In this document: one piece after another, positions 1 through 8,424 of the stretch
How the letters are laid out: each line of letters starts with the position of its first letter
How positions within the stretch are numbered: position 1 is the first letter of the stretch
DNA from: an uncultured Christensenella sp.
GTDB lineage: Bacteria; Bacillota; Clostridia; Christensenellales; CAG-917
Length of the DNA: 64,000 bases
NCBI GenBank assembly: GCA_910577815.1
Contig: CAJTNO010000006.1
Location: 21,420 to 85,419, forward strand
Reading direction: 5' to 3'
The notes under the pieces: generated by a model
The model's input: only the letters and a program-made list of their open reading frames with translations
Databases searched by the model: none
Told to the model about the DNA's origin: nothing
Translations under genes and position numbers: made by a program

Positions 1-254
1 GAGGCTATATCCTCGTCGCTGTCCGCCTTGTATTCTATTTCCTTTAAGCCCAAATCGGTAGGAAACAGCGCGTCAAGGTCGGGTTCCTCCTCTTTAGGCA
101 GAGAATCCTTGTACTGCTGCTCAAGCTCAGAAAGCCTGTCAAGTATCTCCTTCTCGCGCTCGAGCGCGTCCTTTATCTGATTCTGCTTTTCCTCCGCCTT
201 TTCGGAATCCGTTTTAAACAAATCCTTAAATTCATCCCAAATGCTCTTTGCCAT
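1..254 (-). CDS. Phage-module coiled-coil protein, 3' part outside window
   Basis: The frame is open from an ATG at 254 to the left edge (84 codons), so the protein is partial. It begins MAKSIWDEFKDLF and continues with a strongly charged helical stretch (about residues 15-50, heptad-like L/I spacing, many E/K/Q), then an acidic Pro-containing segment. A clean AGGAGG lies 5-6 nt before the ATG and overlaps the stop of the 37-residue gene upstream, so the two look translationally coupled. Position after the head-completion genes of a P22-like module suggests a tail-needle, injection or virion protein, but no family was recognised. The function is inferred from place only. Confidence 0.7.
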   Translation of the reverse strand, partial: MAKSIWDEFKDLFKTDSEKAEEKQNQIKDALEREKEILDRLSELEQQYKDSLPKEEEPDLDALFPTDLGLKEIEYKADSDEDIA

Positions 255-262
255 TTCGCCTC

Positions 263-376
263 CTATGCGTTGTCGCTTACGCTCTTTGTCGCCGTCAGCT
301 TAGCAAGCTTCACCTCAAGCGTCTTTACCTTTACCACAAGCTCCTCGAGCGTTGACACTATTTCGTTTATGTTCAT
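263..376 (-). CDS. 37-residue leucine-zipper-like phage protein
   Basis: This short gene starts at ATG 376 with an AGGAGG four bases upstream and ends in TAG at 263-265; the downstream gene's ribosome site overlaps this stop. The product starts MNINEIVSTLEELVVKVKTL and is almost all heptad: hydrophobic I/V/L residues every 3-4 positions from residue 3 to 28, then a polar tail. It could form a small parallel coiled coil. The strong ribosome site, the tight packing between two structural genes and the regular heptads support a real gene. Its role is unknown; a spike or needle trimeriser or a chaperone for a neighbour is a guess. Confidence 0.75.
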   Translation of the reverse strand: MNINEIVSTLEELVVKVKTLEVKLAKLTATKSVSDNA

Positions 377-384
377 TTATCCTC

Positions 385-1812
385 CTATATCGCAAGCGTA
401 TCCACCGACACTATCAGCGGCGTTACATATGCGTGCTTCGCGGCGCAGGATATCTCAAAGCCTATCTTTCGTCCGCTTCGCTCCACGGGCACCGTTTTAA
501 GCAGGTCGCTTCCCTTTACAGCATACTCGTACGCCTTGCCGTCCAGCTTTACCGTAAGCATTATGTCGCTGTCCGTCTGTAGAGTCACGCTCCGCACCGT
601 CTTTAGCGACGATGACGACAGCGCGCTTTCCGGGCTTATGTAGCTTTTTGCCGTTACCGCGCCCATTACCTCGCCGCTTCGGGACATCATTCCCAATGCG
701 CCCTGGTTCTTGCTCTCGAATACGCACAGCACCTGCGAGCCGTTATGTATCTTTATCGGTCGCAGTCTTTTTACCGAGTAGCCGTAAAGTATACACAGGG
801 TTTTATCCTTTAATCCGTACCTTATCACGGCGTTGTTTTTGGTTCCGCTGCCCTCGATTTTGCACGCCATATAATAGTAGTCGTCTATGTAAGCGCAGCT
901 CATAAGATGCGTTCTCTCTATAGGCGGAAGCTGCTTGGCTATCCTGGTGACCTCGTAGCCGTCAAACGTAAAAAGTCCGTTGGTAGCGTAAAATATAATT
1001 TTATCGCCGCATACCTCAATCGAGTTTTTAACTATACGTCCCGTATCGGTAAACACCTTTTTCAGCATAAATTCGTTCTGCTCGCCGTATGCCGTCAGGC
1101 GGAATATCCCAAACTCGCGGAATACGTACAGGTAGTTTAAAAAGGACACAAGCTCCAACACCTCGCCGCATTCGTCCGCAAAGTTTATAAAGCCTGCCTC
1201 CGTTTCGCTGACGCTCCAGTTCTGCGGATTGAAGTCATCCGAAAACCAAATCTGATTCTGTACGCCGTTCATACAGCCGAACACCCTTTCGTTATGCACC
1301 TCTATCGACGTGAATTGCGGCGAGTCGCCCAGTATAAGCGGAGTGGTATCCTTTATCATATGAAGCTTCGCGTTCTTTGCTCCGAGCAGCAAAACGTCCT
1401 CGCCGTTATAGTTGTAGTTTACCGCCGTGACGTCCTGATTTATCATCAGCCCGGATAAGTCGTGCCACTCGTCCGTTTCATATGCCGCCGTATACATAAA
1501 CTTGGCGTTTGTAAGGTGCGCTATAAGCTTATCCGCATACGTTCCGTCCGCGTTTTTGCGCCTGTATAAAAATACGTCCCTCAGCCTCTTGCCCGCAGGC
1601 AGCTCGGGATACGGGTGCCTCTCCACGTACGGAGCGACGTAAAAGCCCTGCGCGGGGTCTATCCCTATTCCGCCCGTAAGCACTCCGTCCTCTATAACAA
1701 AGTTGTACGCCTGCTTTGCGTATGCCATATCCAGTACGCTTTGGTCGGTATCCGTTACTATTCCCTTAAATCCTACCACTACCTTGGATTTGTTTACCCT
1801 GACGTCCTTCAC
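385..1812 (-). CDS. Phage head-completion/DNA-stabilisation-like protein (P22 gp10-like)
   Basis: The product is 475 residues, almost the length of the P22 packaged-DNA stabilisation protein gp10 (472), and occupies the same relative place, after portal, scaffold, capsid and a small adaptor. The sequence is all beta-like with recurrent short strands and turn motifs (for example QIWFSDDFNPQNW, FYATNGLFTFDG, SFLNYLYVFREFGIF) consistent with a propeller plug. A frame start at GTG 1821 would leave no spacing from the ribosome site. The better start is GTG 1812, which forms a GTGA overlap with the upstream stop and has AGGAGG 8 nt before it. Assignment rests on length, order and fold impression, not on alignment. 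Confidence 0.6.
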   Translation of the reverse strand: MKDVRVNKSKVVVGFKGIVTDTDQSVLDMAYAKQAYNFVIEDGVLTGGIGIDPAQGFYVAPYVERHPYPELPAGKRLRDVFLYRRKNADGTYADKLIAHLTNAKFMYTAAYETDEWHDLSGLMINQDVTAVNYNYNGEDVLLLGAKNAKLHMIKDTTPLILGDSPQFTSIEVHNERVFGCMNGVQNQIWFSDDFNPQNWSVSETEAGFINFADECGEVLELVSFLNYLYVFREFGIFRLTAYGEQNEFMLKKVFTDTGRIVKNSIEVCGDKIIFYATNGLFTFDGYEVTRIAKQLPPIERTHLMSCAYIDDYYYMACKIEGSGTKNNAVIRYGLKDKTLCILYGYSVKRLRPIKIHNGSQVLCVFESKNQGALGMMSRSGEVMGAVTAKSYISPESALSSSSLKTVRSVTLQTDSDIMLTVKLDGKAYEYAVKGSDLLKTVPVERSGRKIGFEISCAAKHAYVTPLIVSVDTLAI

Positions 1813-2357
1813 GCACGCCACCTCCTCTCCTTAAGGCGCAGACTCCTTCCCTTGTATTTCATAAGTCCGAGCTTGCTCCTGAACGACGTGTCAAAGCTCT
1901 TTGCCAAATCAAATACCTTGTTTGCAAAATAGTACTCCGCAAGCGTGCCGTCGCTCAGCGCCGACTGCGTGAGCCTTACGTCGTTTATACTGCTGTTTAT
2001 GGATATAGGCATAGGCGGAGTATATGCGTATTCCAATATCGCTTCTCCGCTGAAATCCGCCGTCAGTCTGTTGGGATACGTCTTGAATGCCACCGTTTCG
2101 TCTCCGCGCTTCAGTCGTATCGGATACAGTATGGATTTTCCAAGCTTGCTTATCATAAGCTGTCCGTCGCTGAATACTACGTTCTCCTCGGTAGTGAGCG
2201 GCAGATATTCGCAGATTATCTCTCTATAGGCAATGTTCATCGCGCCGAGCAAGGAATTTATAAGCTCCTGCTCTCCCTCGCTGAACGTCTCATTATGTGA
2301 AAAATCCGCAAGTCCCATCTTCAAAAGACATTCGCTTATTACGTTTTTTGCGGTCAT
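1809..2357 (-). CDS. Phage head-tail adaptor/tail accessory-like protein (P22 gp4-like)
   Basis: The 182-residue product begins MTAKNVISECLLKMGL and has a helical N-terminal half followed by a beta-rich segment (about residues 55-115) and a helical, basic end. P22-like phages have a tail-accessory protein of about this size (gp4, 166 residues) between capsid and gp10, and the arrangement here is the same. The start ATG overlaps the stop of the upstream gene (ATGA), and its own TGA overlaps the GTG of the next gene, so three structural genes are translationally coupled. The call is by position and size; it could equally be another type of connector protein. Confidence 0.5.
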   Translation of the reverse strand: MTAKNVISECLLKMGLADFSHNETFSEGEQELINSLLGAMNIAYREIICEYLPLTTEENVVFSDGQLMISKLGKSILYPIRLKRGDETVAFKTYPNRLTADFSGEAILEYAYTPPMPISINSSINDVRLTQSALSDGTLAEYYFANKVFDLAKSFDTSFRSKLGLMKYKGRSLRLKERRWRA

Positions 2358-2665
2358 ATTGCTTTTTCCACCTCCGTCAAAATCCTTTCGCGCGTGCGCT
2401 TCTCCTTAGCCGCCTCCAAATCGCCGTTGTGCTTATCCATTTCCTTTACAAGGCGGTCCGCATACTCGAGTCGCGTGCTTCTTACAAGCTCCAGCGTACG
2501 CGCGTCAAGTCTGTCGAAGGGTGCCGCGAGCTGCAGCACCCCGTTTGCGTGTATTTCAAACCTGTTAAGCTTAAGATTGCGGTATAATCGGTAGCGCGAG
2601 TCTATCTCCCGCAATCTGTGCGCTATATCAAACAAATCCTCCCGGATTTCTCTGAGCCAGTCCAT
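2354..2665 (-). CDS. Small helical phage structural protein
   Basis: The 103-residue product starts at ATG 2665 (MDWLREIREDLFDIAHRLRE). A longer frame opens at 2749, but that extension is a shadow of the capsid gene's C-terminus (proline/arginine-rich) and is not chosen. The protein is nearly all charged amphipathic helix with two probable coiled-coil segments (residues 1-35 and 55-95). It lies 7 nt after the capsid stop and ends in a 4-nt overlap with the next gene. No family was recognised. A capsid decoration or adaptor role is possible from position only. Confidence 0.55.
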   Translation of the reverse strand: MDWLREIREDLFDIAHRLREIDSRYRLYRNLKLNRFEIHANGVLQLAAPFDRLDARTLELVRSTRLEYADRLVKEMDKHNGDLEAAKEKRTRERILTEVEKAI

Positions 2666-2672
2666 ATCGGAT

Positions 2673-3875
2673 TTACTCGACGTCCGCGGCGGCTTCGGTC
2701 GCGGTTTTACCCGTAAAAGTGAGCTTGGCTTGGGCCATCGGACGTTCACATAACATATCCGCGTACTTCACTAAGGTCGCGCTGTAGCAAGCCTTGCCCG
2801 GCACCTGATGAAGCACGCTTCCGCTCTCGCCCTCGAGCCAGCGCCAGTCGCAAAGCTGATGGAGCTTGAAGTCCGCGCTGTTAAGCAGATACATATCTCC
2901 GTCCGCAACAAATCTGTCCGCGACGAAGGGAATTCCCGAATAGGACAACGCCTTATAACCGCCGTCCAGAGTGAGGTAATCCACGTTGGTACGCGTCTGA
3001 GAGAGATGCTCTACGTACTGTTTTCTTACATTATATGAAGCTACGATAAAGTCGACAGCTCCGCCGGACGTTCCCTCTATGGAGTCGATTGCGTCCTGTA
3101 TTGCGGTTACCGTAACCTTGCCGTCCACCGTGTTGGTGTAAGGAGTAAGGAAGGAATAATCCTTTCTCTTAAGACCGTAAATGGTTTCGCTCTGTCCGAA
3201 AATTGCCTCGAGTCCCGTAATTTCGTTGTTTTTCGAACCCTGTACGTAAAGCTTGCAGCCTGCTTCTATCTTCGCGCCCGCGCTGAGGCTGAGCGTTACA
3301 ATCCTGGACGCCCTGTCAATGGTGAGAATGCGCGCGCCGGATACCGTCGCGTCCTTTGTGCCGTCCGCCTTATAAACGTCAACGGTCATACCCTCCATAA
3401 GAGCCTTGATGCTATCGACCGTAATCTGATTGTTTGCGTTGCCCGAATTGGCTACCGTGGTGGCAATCAGACCGGAGCCGTCGCCGTAAAGCATACGTCC
3501 GAAATTGAATTTACTCGCCTTAAGCAAGCCGTCCATTTCGGCGTTAAGGAGATTTACAAATGCTCCCGCGCTGTTCTGAGAGGCGCGTATAGCCTTGTCG
3601 CTGAGTTCGATTTTTCCGAAAAGGTTTTTAAGAGTGAGCGTAAATTGCGCATAGTTGTTGCTTCCGCTTGCGGGAAGATTGTCGCATTCCTCGCCAGAGC
3701 CTATTCCGCCGTTAATTCCGTAGGGAGCAAGCTTTTTGACCTCCTTGCCCCAGACGTCCGCGGAGGTCTGTCCAATTTTAGCCAGCAGAGGGTTTACGCC
3801 CACGTTGAGCTGGTCGGCGAGTACGCCGAGATAAAAGGTTTTTAAAGCCTTATCTGCATTAGAAAGTGTTACCAT
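2673..3875 (-). CDS. Major capsid protein
   Basis: The 400-residue product follows the scaffold gene directly, as in P22-type and other HK97-fold phages. The N-terminal region (MVTLSNADKALKTF) and the segment around LKNLFGKIELSDKAIRASQN resemble the N-arm and spine region of capsid subunits. The middle, about residues 165-215, has the beta-rich content of an insertion or A-domain, and the C-terminal part contains short repeated strand motifs (VDFIVASYNVRKQYVEHL, MYLLNSADFKLHQL). An AGGAG ribosome site precedes ATG 3875. The last codons overlap nothing. The identification uses gene order, length and overall look. Confidence 0.8.
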   Translation of the reverse strand: MVTLSNADKALKTFYLGVLADQLNVGVNPLLAKIGQTSADVWGKEVKKLAPYGINGGIGSGEECDNLPASGSNNYAQFTLTLKNLFGKIELSDKAIRASQNSAGAFVNLLNAEMDGLLKASKFNFGRMLYGDGSGLIATTVANSGNANNQITVDSIKALMEGMTVDVYKADGTKDATVSGARILTIDRASRIVTLSLSAGAKIEAGCKLYVQGSKNNEITGLEAIFGQSETIYGLKRKDYSFLTPYTNTVDGKVTVTAIQDAIDSIEGTSGGAVDFIVASYNVRKQYVEHLSQTRTNVDYLTLDGGYKALSYSGIPFVADRFVADGDMYLLNSADFKLHQLCDWRWLEGESGSVLHQVPGKACYSATLVKYADMLCERPMAQAKLTFTGKTATEAAADVE

Positions 3876-3889
3876 AAATTTTCTCCTGT

Positions 3890-4579
3890 TTATTTATTGT
3901 TTTTCAAGAACATAAAGCCGGCTTCTTCTATGGTTTTCGGCTTGACCTTGGGCGCGACGCACTGCATACCGCCGCCTCGGAGGGTATAGGGAGGCACTCC
4001 CTTACGCACCCCGTCGAGATAGCTTTCGATTATTGCGTTCCGCACCTCCTCGGAGCTGAAAACATAGTCGTTTAAAAATTGTCCGTCGGATATCAGCTGC
4101 TCGGGAGTACGGAATTTATCCGTAAGCACCTTAAGAAGCGCGACGTTGAGACAGTTTTCGTCCTCTCGAAGCTCCGGATTGTTGAGCAGCTCGTTTGCTA
4201 TATCCTTCGCAAACGCTTTGGCGGCGGGAATCTCGTTAAAGAATTTATCCACCGCAAGCTTGAAATCGCCCTCGTCCTTTAAGGAACGCTTTCCGCTCTC
4301 AAGCTCCTTGAGCCTTTGCGAGCGGCGCGTAAATTCCTTTTCGAGCTCTCCGTACGCGCGCAGCAATTCCTGCGGGTTTTTAAATTTGCCTATTTTCTGT
4401 TCGTTGATATCGTTATCGGCGTGCTGCGGCGCGTTATCTCCGCCGCCTTCGCCGTTATTTGTGTTTTCTACGTCGACTTCTCCGCTTGCGCCGTCCGTCG
4501 TCTGTGCTTCCCCGCACTCGAGGCAAGCCTTTATTTTATCGTTTTCATTCTGCTTGGCATCATCAAATATTTTCGCCAT
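3890..4579 (-). CDS. Capsid scaffolding protein
   Basis: The 229-residue product has the profile of a scaffold. Residues 1-60 are acidic, low-complexity and Asn/Glu-rich. A helical, strongly charged region follows (LLRAYGELEKEFTRRSQRL, about 70-100), then more helix, and a basic C-terminal tail (residues 205-229) of the type that binds the capsid shell. It sits between portal and major capsid protein, overlapping the portal gene by 17 nt, and has GGAGG upstream of ATG 4579. Scaffolds guide procapsid assembly and leave before DNA packaging; no protease motif was seen, so a separate or absent maturation protease is implied. Confidence 0.75.
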   Translation of the reverse strand: MAKIFDDAKQNENDKIKACLECGEAQTTDGASGEVDVENTNNGEGGGDNAPQHADNDINEQKIGKFKNPQELLRAYGELEKEFTRRSQRLKELESGKRSLKDEGDFKLAVDKFFNEIPAAKAFAKDIANELLNNPELREDENCLNVALLKVLTDKFRTPEQLISDGQFLNDYVFSSEEVRNAIIESYLDGVRKGVPPYTLRGGGMQCVAPKVKPKTIEEAGFMFLKNNK

Positions 4580-6449
4580 CCGTATTTTCCTCCGCTAATT
4601 TCCTTTCGAGCTCGTTTACTCCGCCGTTAAGTCCCGCAAGCTGAGTATGCAGCGCAATATGATTTGCAACTCTGTCGCGAAGCTCCTTATTCTTTACGCA
4701 CCTTGCGGACACGCACATTTTGATATGCTCGCCTATATGCAGGGTGTGGTTGTCATAAACGTCGGGTATAATGTCCTCGCGCGAGAAATCCATATTCTCC
4801 TTAAGCGCCTTCTTGCGATGAACCTCATCCGAGCTTCTGCCCGCCTCCCAGTTGCCGAAGCCGAGTATCTCAAACAGCTTGGTCTTTGTTGCTTCGGGCA
4901 TCTTTCCGTCGTTGTCGGTGAACAGTCCCAACCTCAACAGGTCGTACACCATAGCGCGGCGCGCGGACAGCGTGTCGTCTATATCGCTTATCGTATCGAA
5001 TACGATGTCCTCGCTGTCGATGTTCTTTGCCGAGAACGAGGCAAGCTCCACCTCTCCGTTTTCGCCCGTAATGCGCTTGACGCGCGGAATCTTTGCGTAC
5101 TGCCTGTAAAGCCTCAGTATCTGCTTGCTTATTCTCTTTACGCTTTCGCGCAGGCTGTCGGCTGTCAGCGATATACGCGTATCGTCCTGCTCGAGCAACA
5201 GAGAAATTGCGGTTCCCGACGCTACGTTGGACGGCACCTGCGAATAGGTAGTCACCTCGCTTACGCCGCTTATCATTACAAACTCGTTAAGCAGCTTTTC
5301 CTCCTCTCTTGAAAACTCGGAGGGTACCTGAGTGGGATTAAGCATAATCGGCGGAGTTCCGCCCTGTCTGTACACAACAATTTTTCCGGGAGGCAAGCCC
5401 TCCTCCTCGAGCGCGTCGGTATCCACCGAGCCGTCCTCCACTGCGAGAACGCCCACGGCAATTCTGTTCATATATTCGTGTTTTCTGTTCTTTACGGTGT
5501 TATAAGCGCGCTGTACGGGGATGATACGCTCCACCACGCAGGAGCCGAAGAAGTTGGACAGATTGTCTATACAGGTCTGCCTTGCAAACGGATATTCGCG
5601 CGAGCCGTCCTCGCCGTTGAGATACGGAAGCTCCCCGAGATGCAACAAAGTATCTCCCGCAACGATGATTAGTCTGCCGTTCGGATAATCGGGAGTAGGT
5701 TTTTCATACTTCTCTATAACGGTAACGCTGTTCTCCCTCTTTTCGCTTACTATCTTAGGCAGCGCCGCGGAGTAGCCGAAGCCGCCCGCTACCTGAACGC
5801 TGTCAAAGGAAAACACGTTCACCTCGCCGCCTTTGACGTCCTTATTCCAAAGCCTCTTTACTTCGTCGACGGTAAGCACCTTTGCGTGCATAATGGACGT
5901 CTGCTTTTCAAGGTCGGTAATCGCAATATCCTCCGGGAAAATCTCAAACGGCGGACAAAGCGTTATATTTACGTCGCCCTCCTTAACCAGCCCCTCGGAA
6001 TCAAGCAGCTTGCCCTTGTCCGCGTCCCAGGTAATTTTAAAGAAGGCGCTGCCCGTTATCTCGCTCCAGGTATTTGCCATAGACAGCTGAGAGGAAAAAT
6101 CGTTTTCCTTACAAACCGCGTCTATCAGCTTAGTGGCAAGCGACGCGGAAGCTACGTCATCATCGTCGGACGTCGCGGGGCGCACCGTTCCCATCGCCTT
6201 CACGCGCGACAGCTTTGCAAGGCGCGTTTCCAGTATGGGAGCGATGTGGTTATAAACCTCCCTCTGCTGCCAGTAGAACTGTTTGCCTCCGTCAACGATA
6301 TCGCCCTTCGGCGAAATTTCCGCAAACTGATTGCCCATTACGAAATTCATATTCAGCCTCCAGTTCAGCTCTACGGGGCGCCGCGCTTCCTGCCGCTTTT
6401 TAAAGTCGGCTGTAACCTGCGACACAAGTTGCTTTTCAAATTCAGTCAT
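4563..6449 (-). CDS. Phage portal protein (P22-like)
   Basis: The 628-residue product forms the dodecameric channel at the capsid vertex through which DNA is packaged. The family signs are the N-terminal helical region with RRPVELNWRLNMNFVMGNQF, the stretch FYWQQREVYNHIAPILETRLAKLSR (typical opening of this portal type), a central wing region with ITLCPPFEIFPED, and a helical stem and crown region near residues 400-520 (SGTAISLLLEQDDTRIS). The size is between that of siphovirus portals and P22 gp1 (725). AAGGAG precedes ATG 6449. The 118-nt gap upstream is the largest inside the module. Confidence 0.85.
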   Translation of the reverse strand: MTEFEKQLVSQVTADFKKRQEARRPVELNWRLNMNFVMGNQFAEISPKGDIVDGGKQFYWQQREVYNHIAPILETRLAKLSRVKAMGTVRPATSDDDDVASASLATKLIDAVCKENDFSSQLSMANTWSEITGSAFFKITWDADKGKLLDSEGLVKEGDVNITLCPPFEIFPEDIAITDLEKQTSIMHAKVLTVDEVKRLWNKDVKGGEVNVFSFDSVQVAGGFGYSAALPKIVSEKRENSVTVIEKYEKPTPDYPNGRLIIVAGDTLLHLGELPYLNGEDGSREYPFARQTCIDNLSNFFGSCVVERIIPVQRAYNTVKNRKHEYMNRIAVGVLAVEDGSVDTDALEEEGLPPGKIVVYRQGGTPPIMLNPTQVPSEFSREEEKLLNEFVMISGVSEVTTYSQVPSNVASGTAISLLLEQDDTRISLTADSLRESVKRISKQILRLYRQYAKIPRVKRITGENGEVELASFSAKNIDSEDIVFDTISDIDDTLSARRAMVYDLLRLGLFTDNDGKMPEATKTKLFEILGFGNWEAGRSSDEVHRKKALKENMDFSREDIIPDVYDNHTLHIGEHIKMCVSARCVKNKELRDRVANHIALHTQLAGLNGGVNELERKLAEENTDGENI

Positions 6450-6567
6450 TTTACACTCCTTTGCTTATATAGGACGGCATCGCTTACGCGCAGCCGTCCG
6501 ATTTTTAACTTAAATAAGGTAAATTTTAAATACGCGCCTTATCCTATTTGCGTTTCAATTTAAATTT

Positions 6568-6867
6568 TTACAAGTTTAGATTATCGTTTTTAAGTACGGG
6601 AGCTTTATATTCGTCTCTAAGCGCCGCAAGCAGTCTGTCCCTTTCTCTTTCAAGCTCCTCGTCTGTAAAATCCTCCGCCTTTCTCTCTCCGTTCAGTTCG
6701 ATATAGGCTTTAAGCGCTCCGCTGTCGGGAGGACAGTACTTTTCGGTTACCTTGCGCTTGGTGAGCGCTATTTCTCCGTCCTCCTTTACGGAGTATTCCT
6801 CCTGCACCTCTTTATACGAATAACCCTTAGCCTTCTTCAGCAATCCGCTCAACAATTCTTTATCCAT
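6568..6867 (-). CDS. Small conserved-looking phage protein next to terminase
   Basis: The 99-residue product (MDKELLSGLLKKAKGYSYKEVQEEY) overlaps the terminase gene by 19 nt and is preceded by GAGAAGGAATGAGAG. The N-terminal two thirds has a helix, then a beta hairpin around KEDGEIALTKRKVTEKYCPPD, and the last third is a charged helix (EDFTDEELERERDRLLAAL). It has the size of some small terminase subunits, but these normally precede the large subunit; here it follows. I do not recognise the family with certainty. A DNA-packaging accessory role is inferred from the overlap. Confidence 0.6.
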   Translation of the reverse strand: MDKELLSGLLKKAKGYSYKEVQEEYSVKEDGEIALTKRKVTEKYCPPDSGALKAYIELNGERKAEDFTDEELERERDRLLAALRDEYKAPVLKNDNLNL

Positions 6868-8288
6868 CTCTCATTCCTTCTCACACTGCGGATAAGCCTC
6901 TCCTTATCCGTCTGAATTTCGGACTTGGGCGGCAACGGAACAGGCGCGGGCTTTGGCTGAGTCATAACAAAGTATCTCAGCTCATCCAGCGCGTGGTCGT
7001 CCGTTTTCTTAGGTCTGTCGCCCTTGCCCCACCAATAGGACTTTATTTCCCTTATCAGATTAACGCAATTTGAAAATATATAAATTCTCGGAGGTCTTTG
7101 CTCAAACAAGGACTTTATCCGCTGTATTCCGCTATACAAATCCTTGTTTACGTCGGTATTGACCAATATACCCTTTTCACAGAACAGCTCCGCCACGCTC
7201 TTTTCCGCGGCTAAGGTACGCTGATTTGCCGCGCTGTCAATTAGCGCGTGCAGTCTGCCCTTAGCATCCCTGTGCCAGCCGAGCCTGTCCGCAATTTCAA
7301 ATATCTTGCGCACGTGATAATCCACGTTCTGTCCCGCCTCGAAGTGTTCGTCTATTACGTAAATCACCCCGTCGTAATCAACCGCATAAAAGTGACAGCT
7401 TGTCGGATTTGCAAGTCCCGGGTCTATGGATATATTCGCATACCACTCCTTCGGCACGTCAAAGGGTTTTATCAAATGGACGTTTTGATCAAATTCGGGA
7501 TATACCAAGCCCTCGCCGCTTGAGAATTTTCCAAACCGTCTTGACAGCTGCTCGCTTTTCGGAATAACCGTTTCCATCGCCTTGACCTCGTTTTTATCGA
7601 GATACGGGTTATCCTTCCACTCCATATATTCGCACCACACCTCGGGGTCGTCGTTACAGTTCAATTCTATTTCGTCGTACACCCAGGTAAGCCCCTTAAG
7701 CGGAGTCATCGTTCCGAAAATATCTCCGCAGCGGTCGAATACGCGCATACGGCACTCGTCATAAATGTCCTTAGGCGGCTCCTCGTCAAACCATACGAAG
7801 TCCAACGATACGCCCTGAAACTTTTCCCGCCCCTGGTCGCAGGACTTAAAGCCTATTCTGCTAAGTCCTCCAAACGCGTTCTTAACGATAATGTAATCGA
7901 TAATTCCGTACTCGGGAGAGGTTTGCTTTCCCTCTCGCATCACCACGTCCGAAATGTATCTCGGCGAGAGGTATTTGAGTATTTTGGCTTGAGCCACGTC
8001 TCTCTGCACCTGCTGAGACAGACTGACTACCCATCCCGAAACGCCGTTTTTGTTTTCGCGAAACGGATGTATTCCTCTTGCAAGCCACACGCTTTCCACC
8101 GCTCCGCACTCGGTTTTACCGGAGCGGTTGCCCCCGAATACCCAGCGGTTGCGCCTGTCGCATTTATGAAACGCCATCTGCTTTTGATGCACCGAGCGAG
8201 TATTGTAGTTAGCAAGCGCGTCGCATTTGCGGTTTTCTATTTCGCGTTCGATTTTCAGGAGTCTTAAAAGCGTATCGTTGTCCTTCAT
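6849..8288 (-). CDS. terL: Terminase large subunit
   Basis: This is the ATP-driven DNA-packaging motor. The Walker A is GGNRSGKTE, the Walker B is LDFVWFDEE, and the coupling motif region is FGTMTPLKG. The C-terminal nuclease has SIDPGLANPTSC, LIDSAAN and DDHALDELRYF as the acidic metal-binding segments. All motor and nuclease motifs are intact, so it looks functional. The frame is open up to a TTG at 8324, but neither that nor ATG 8288 has a good ribosome site; I chose ATG 8288 (MKDNDTLLRLL, 479 residues), so the start is uncertain. It is the outermost gene of the phage module on this side; host genes begin within 140 nt on the opposite strand. Confidence 0.9.
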   Translation of the reverse strand: MKDNDTLLRLLKIEREIENRKCDALANYNTRSVHQKQMAFHKCDRRNRWVFGGNRSGKTECGAVESVWLARGIHPFRENKNGVSGWVVSLSQQVQRDVAQAKILKYLSPRYISDVVMREGKQTSPEYGIIDYIIVKNAFGGLSRIGFKSCDQGREKFQGVSLDFVWFDEEPPKDIYDECRMRVFDRCGDIFGTMTPLKGLTWVYDEIELNCNDDPEVWCEYMEWKDNPYLDKNEVKAMETVIPKSEQLSRRFGKFSSGEGLVYPEFDQNVHLIKPFDVPKEWYANISIDPGLANPTSCHFYAVDYDGVIYVIDEHFEAGQNVDYHVRKIFEIADRLGWHRDAKGRLHALIDSAANQRTLAAEKSVAELFCEKGILVNTDVNKDLYSGIQRIKSLFEQRPPRIYIFSNCVNLIREIKSYWWGKGDRPKKTDDHALDELRYFVMTQPKPAPVPLPPKSEIQTDKERLIRSVRRNERWIKNC

Positions 8289-8377
8289 AGCCCGAGAATA
8301 AGCCCGTAGAATACCAAAAAACAAAAATTTATGCCAATAAAATAACAGGAATTACAAAAAATAACGCGGAAAATGGC

Positions 8378-8407
8378 TTGAAAGACTTTTAATTTGTCAA
8401 GTATTAT
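8378..8407 (+). promoter_or_regulatory. Probable sigma-A promoter
   Basis: A -35 TTGAAA (8378-8383) and a -10 TATTAT (8402-8407) are separated by 18 bp. The predicted transcription start is only about ten bases before the ATG at 8425, which has no visible Shine-Dalgarno, so the mRNA would be nearly leaderless. Confidence 0.5.
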
Positions 8408-8424
8408 AGTATTATTATTCTACT

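Noticed and set aside
2666..2749. Longer N-terminus for the small phage protein starting at 2749
   Set aside because: The extra 28 residues are the out-of-frame copy of the capsid gene's last codons, Pro/Arg/Lys-rich and without a role.
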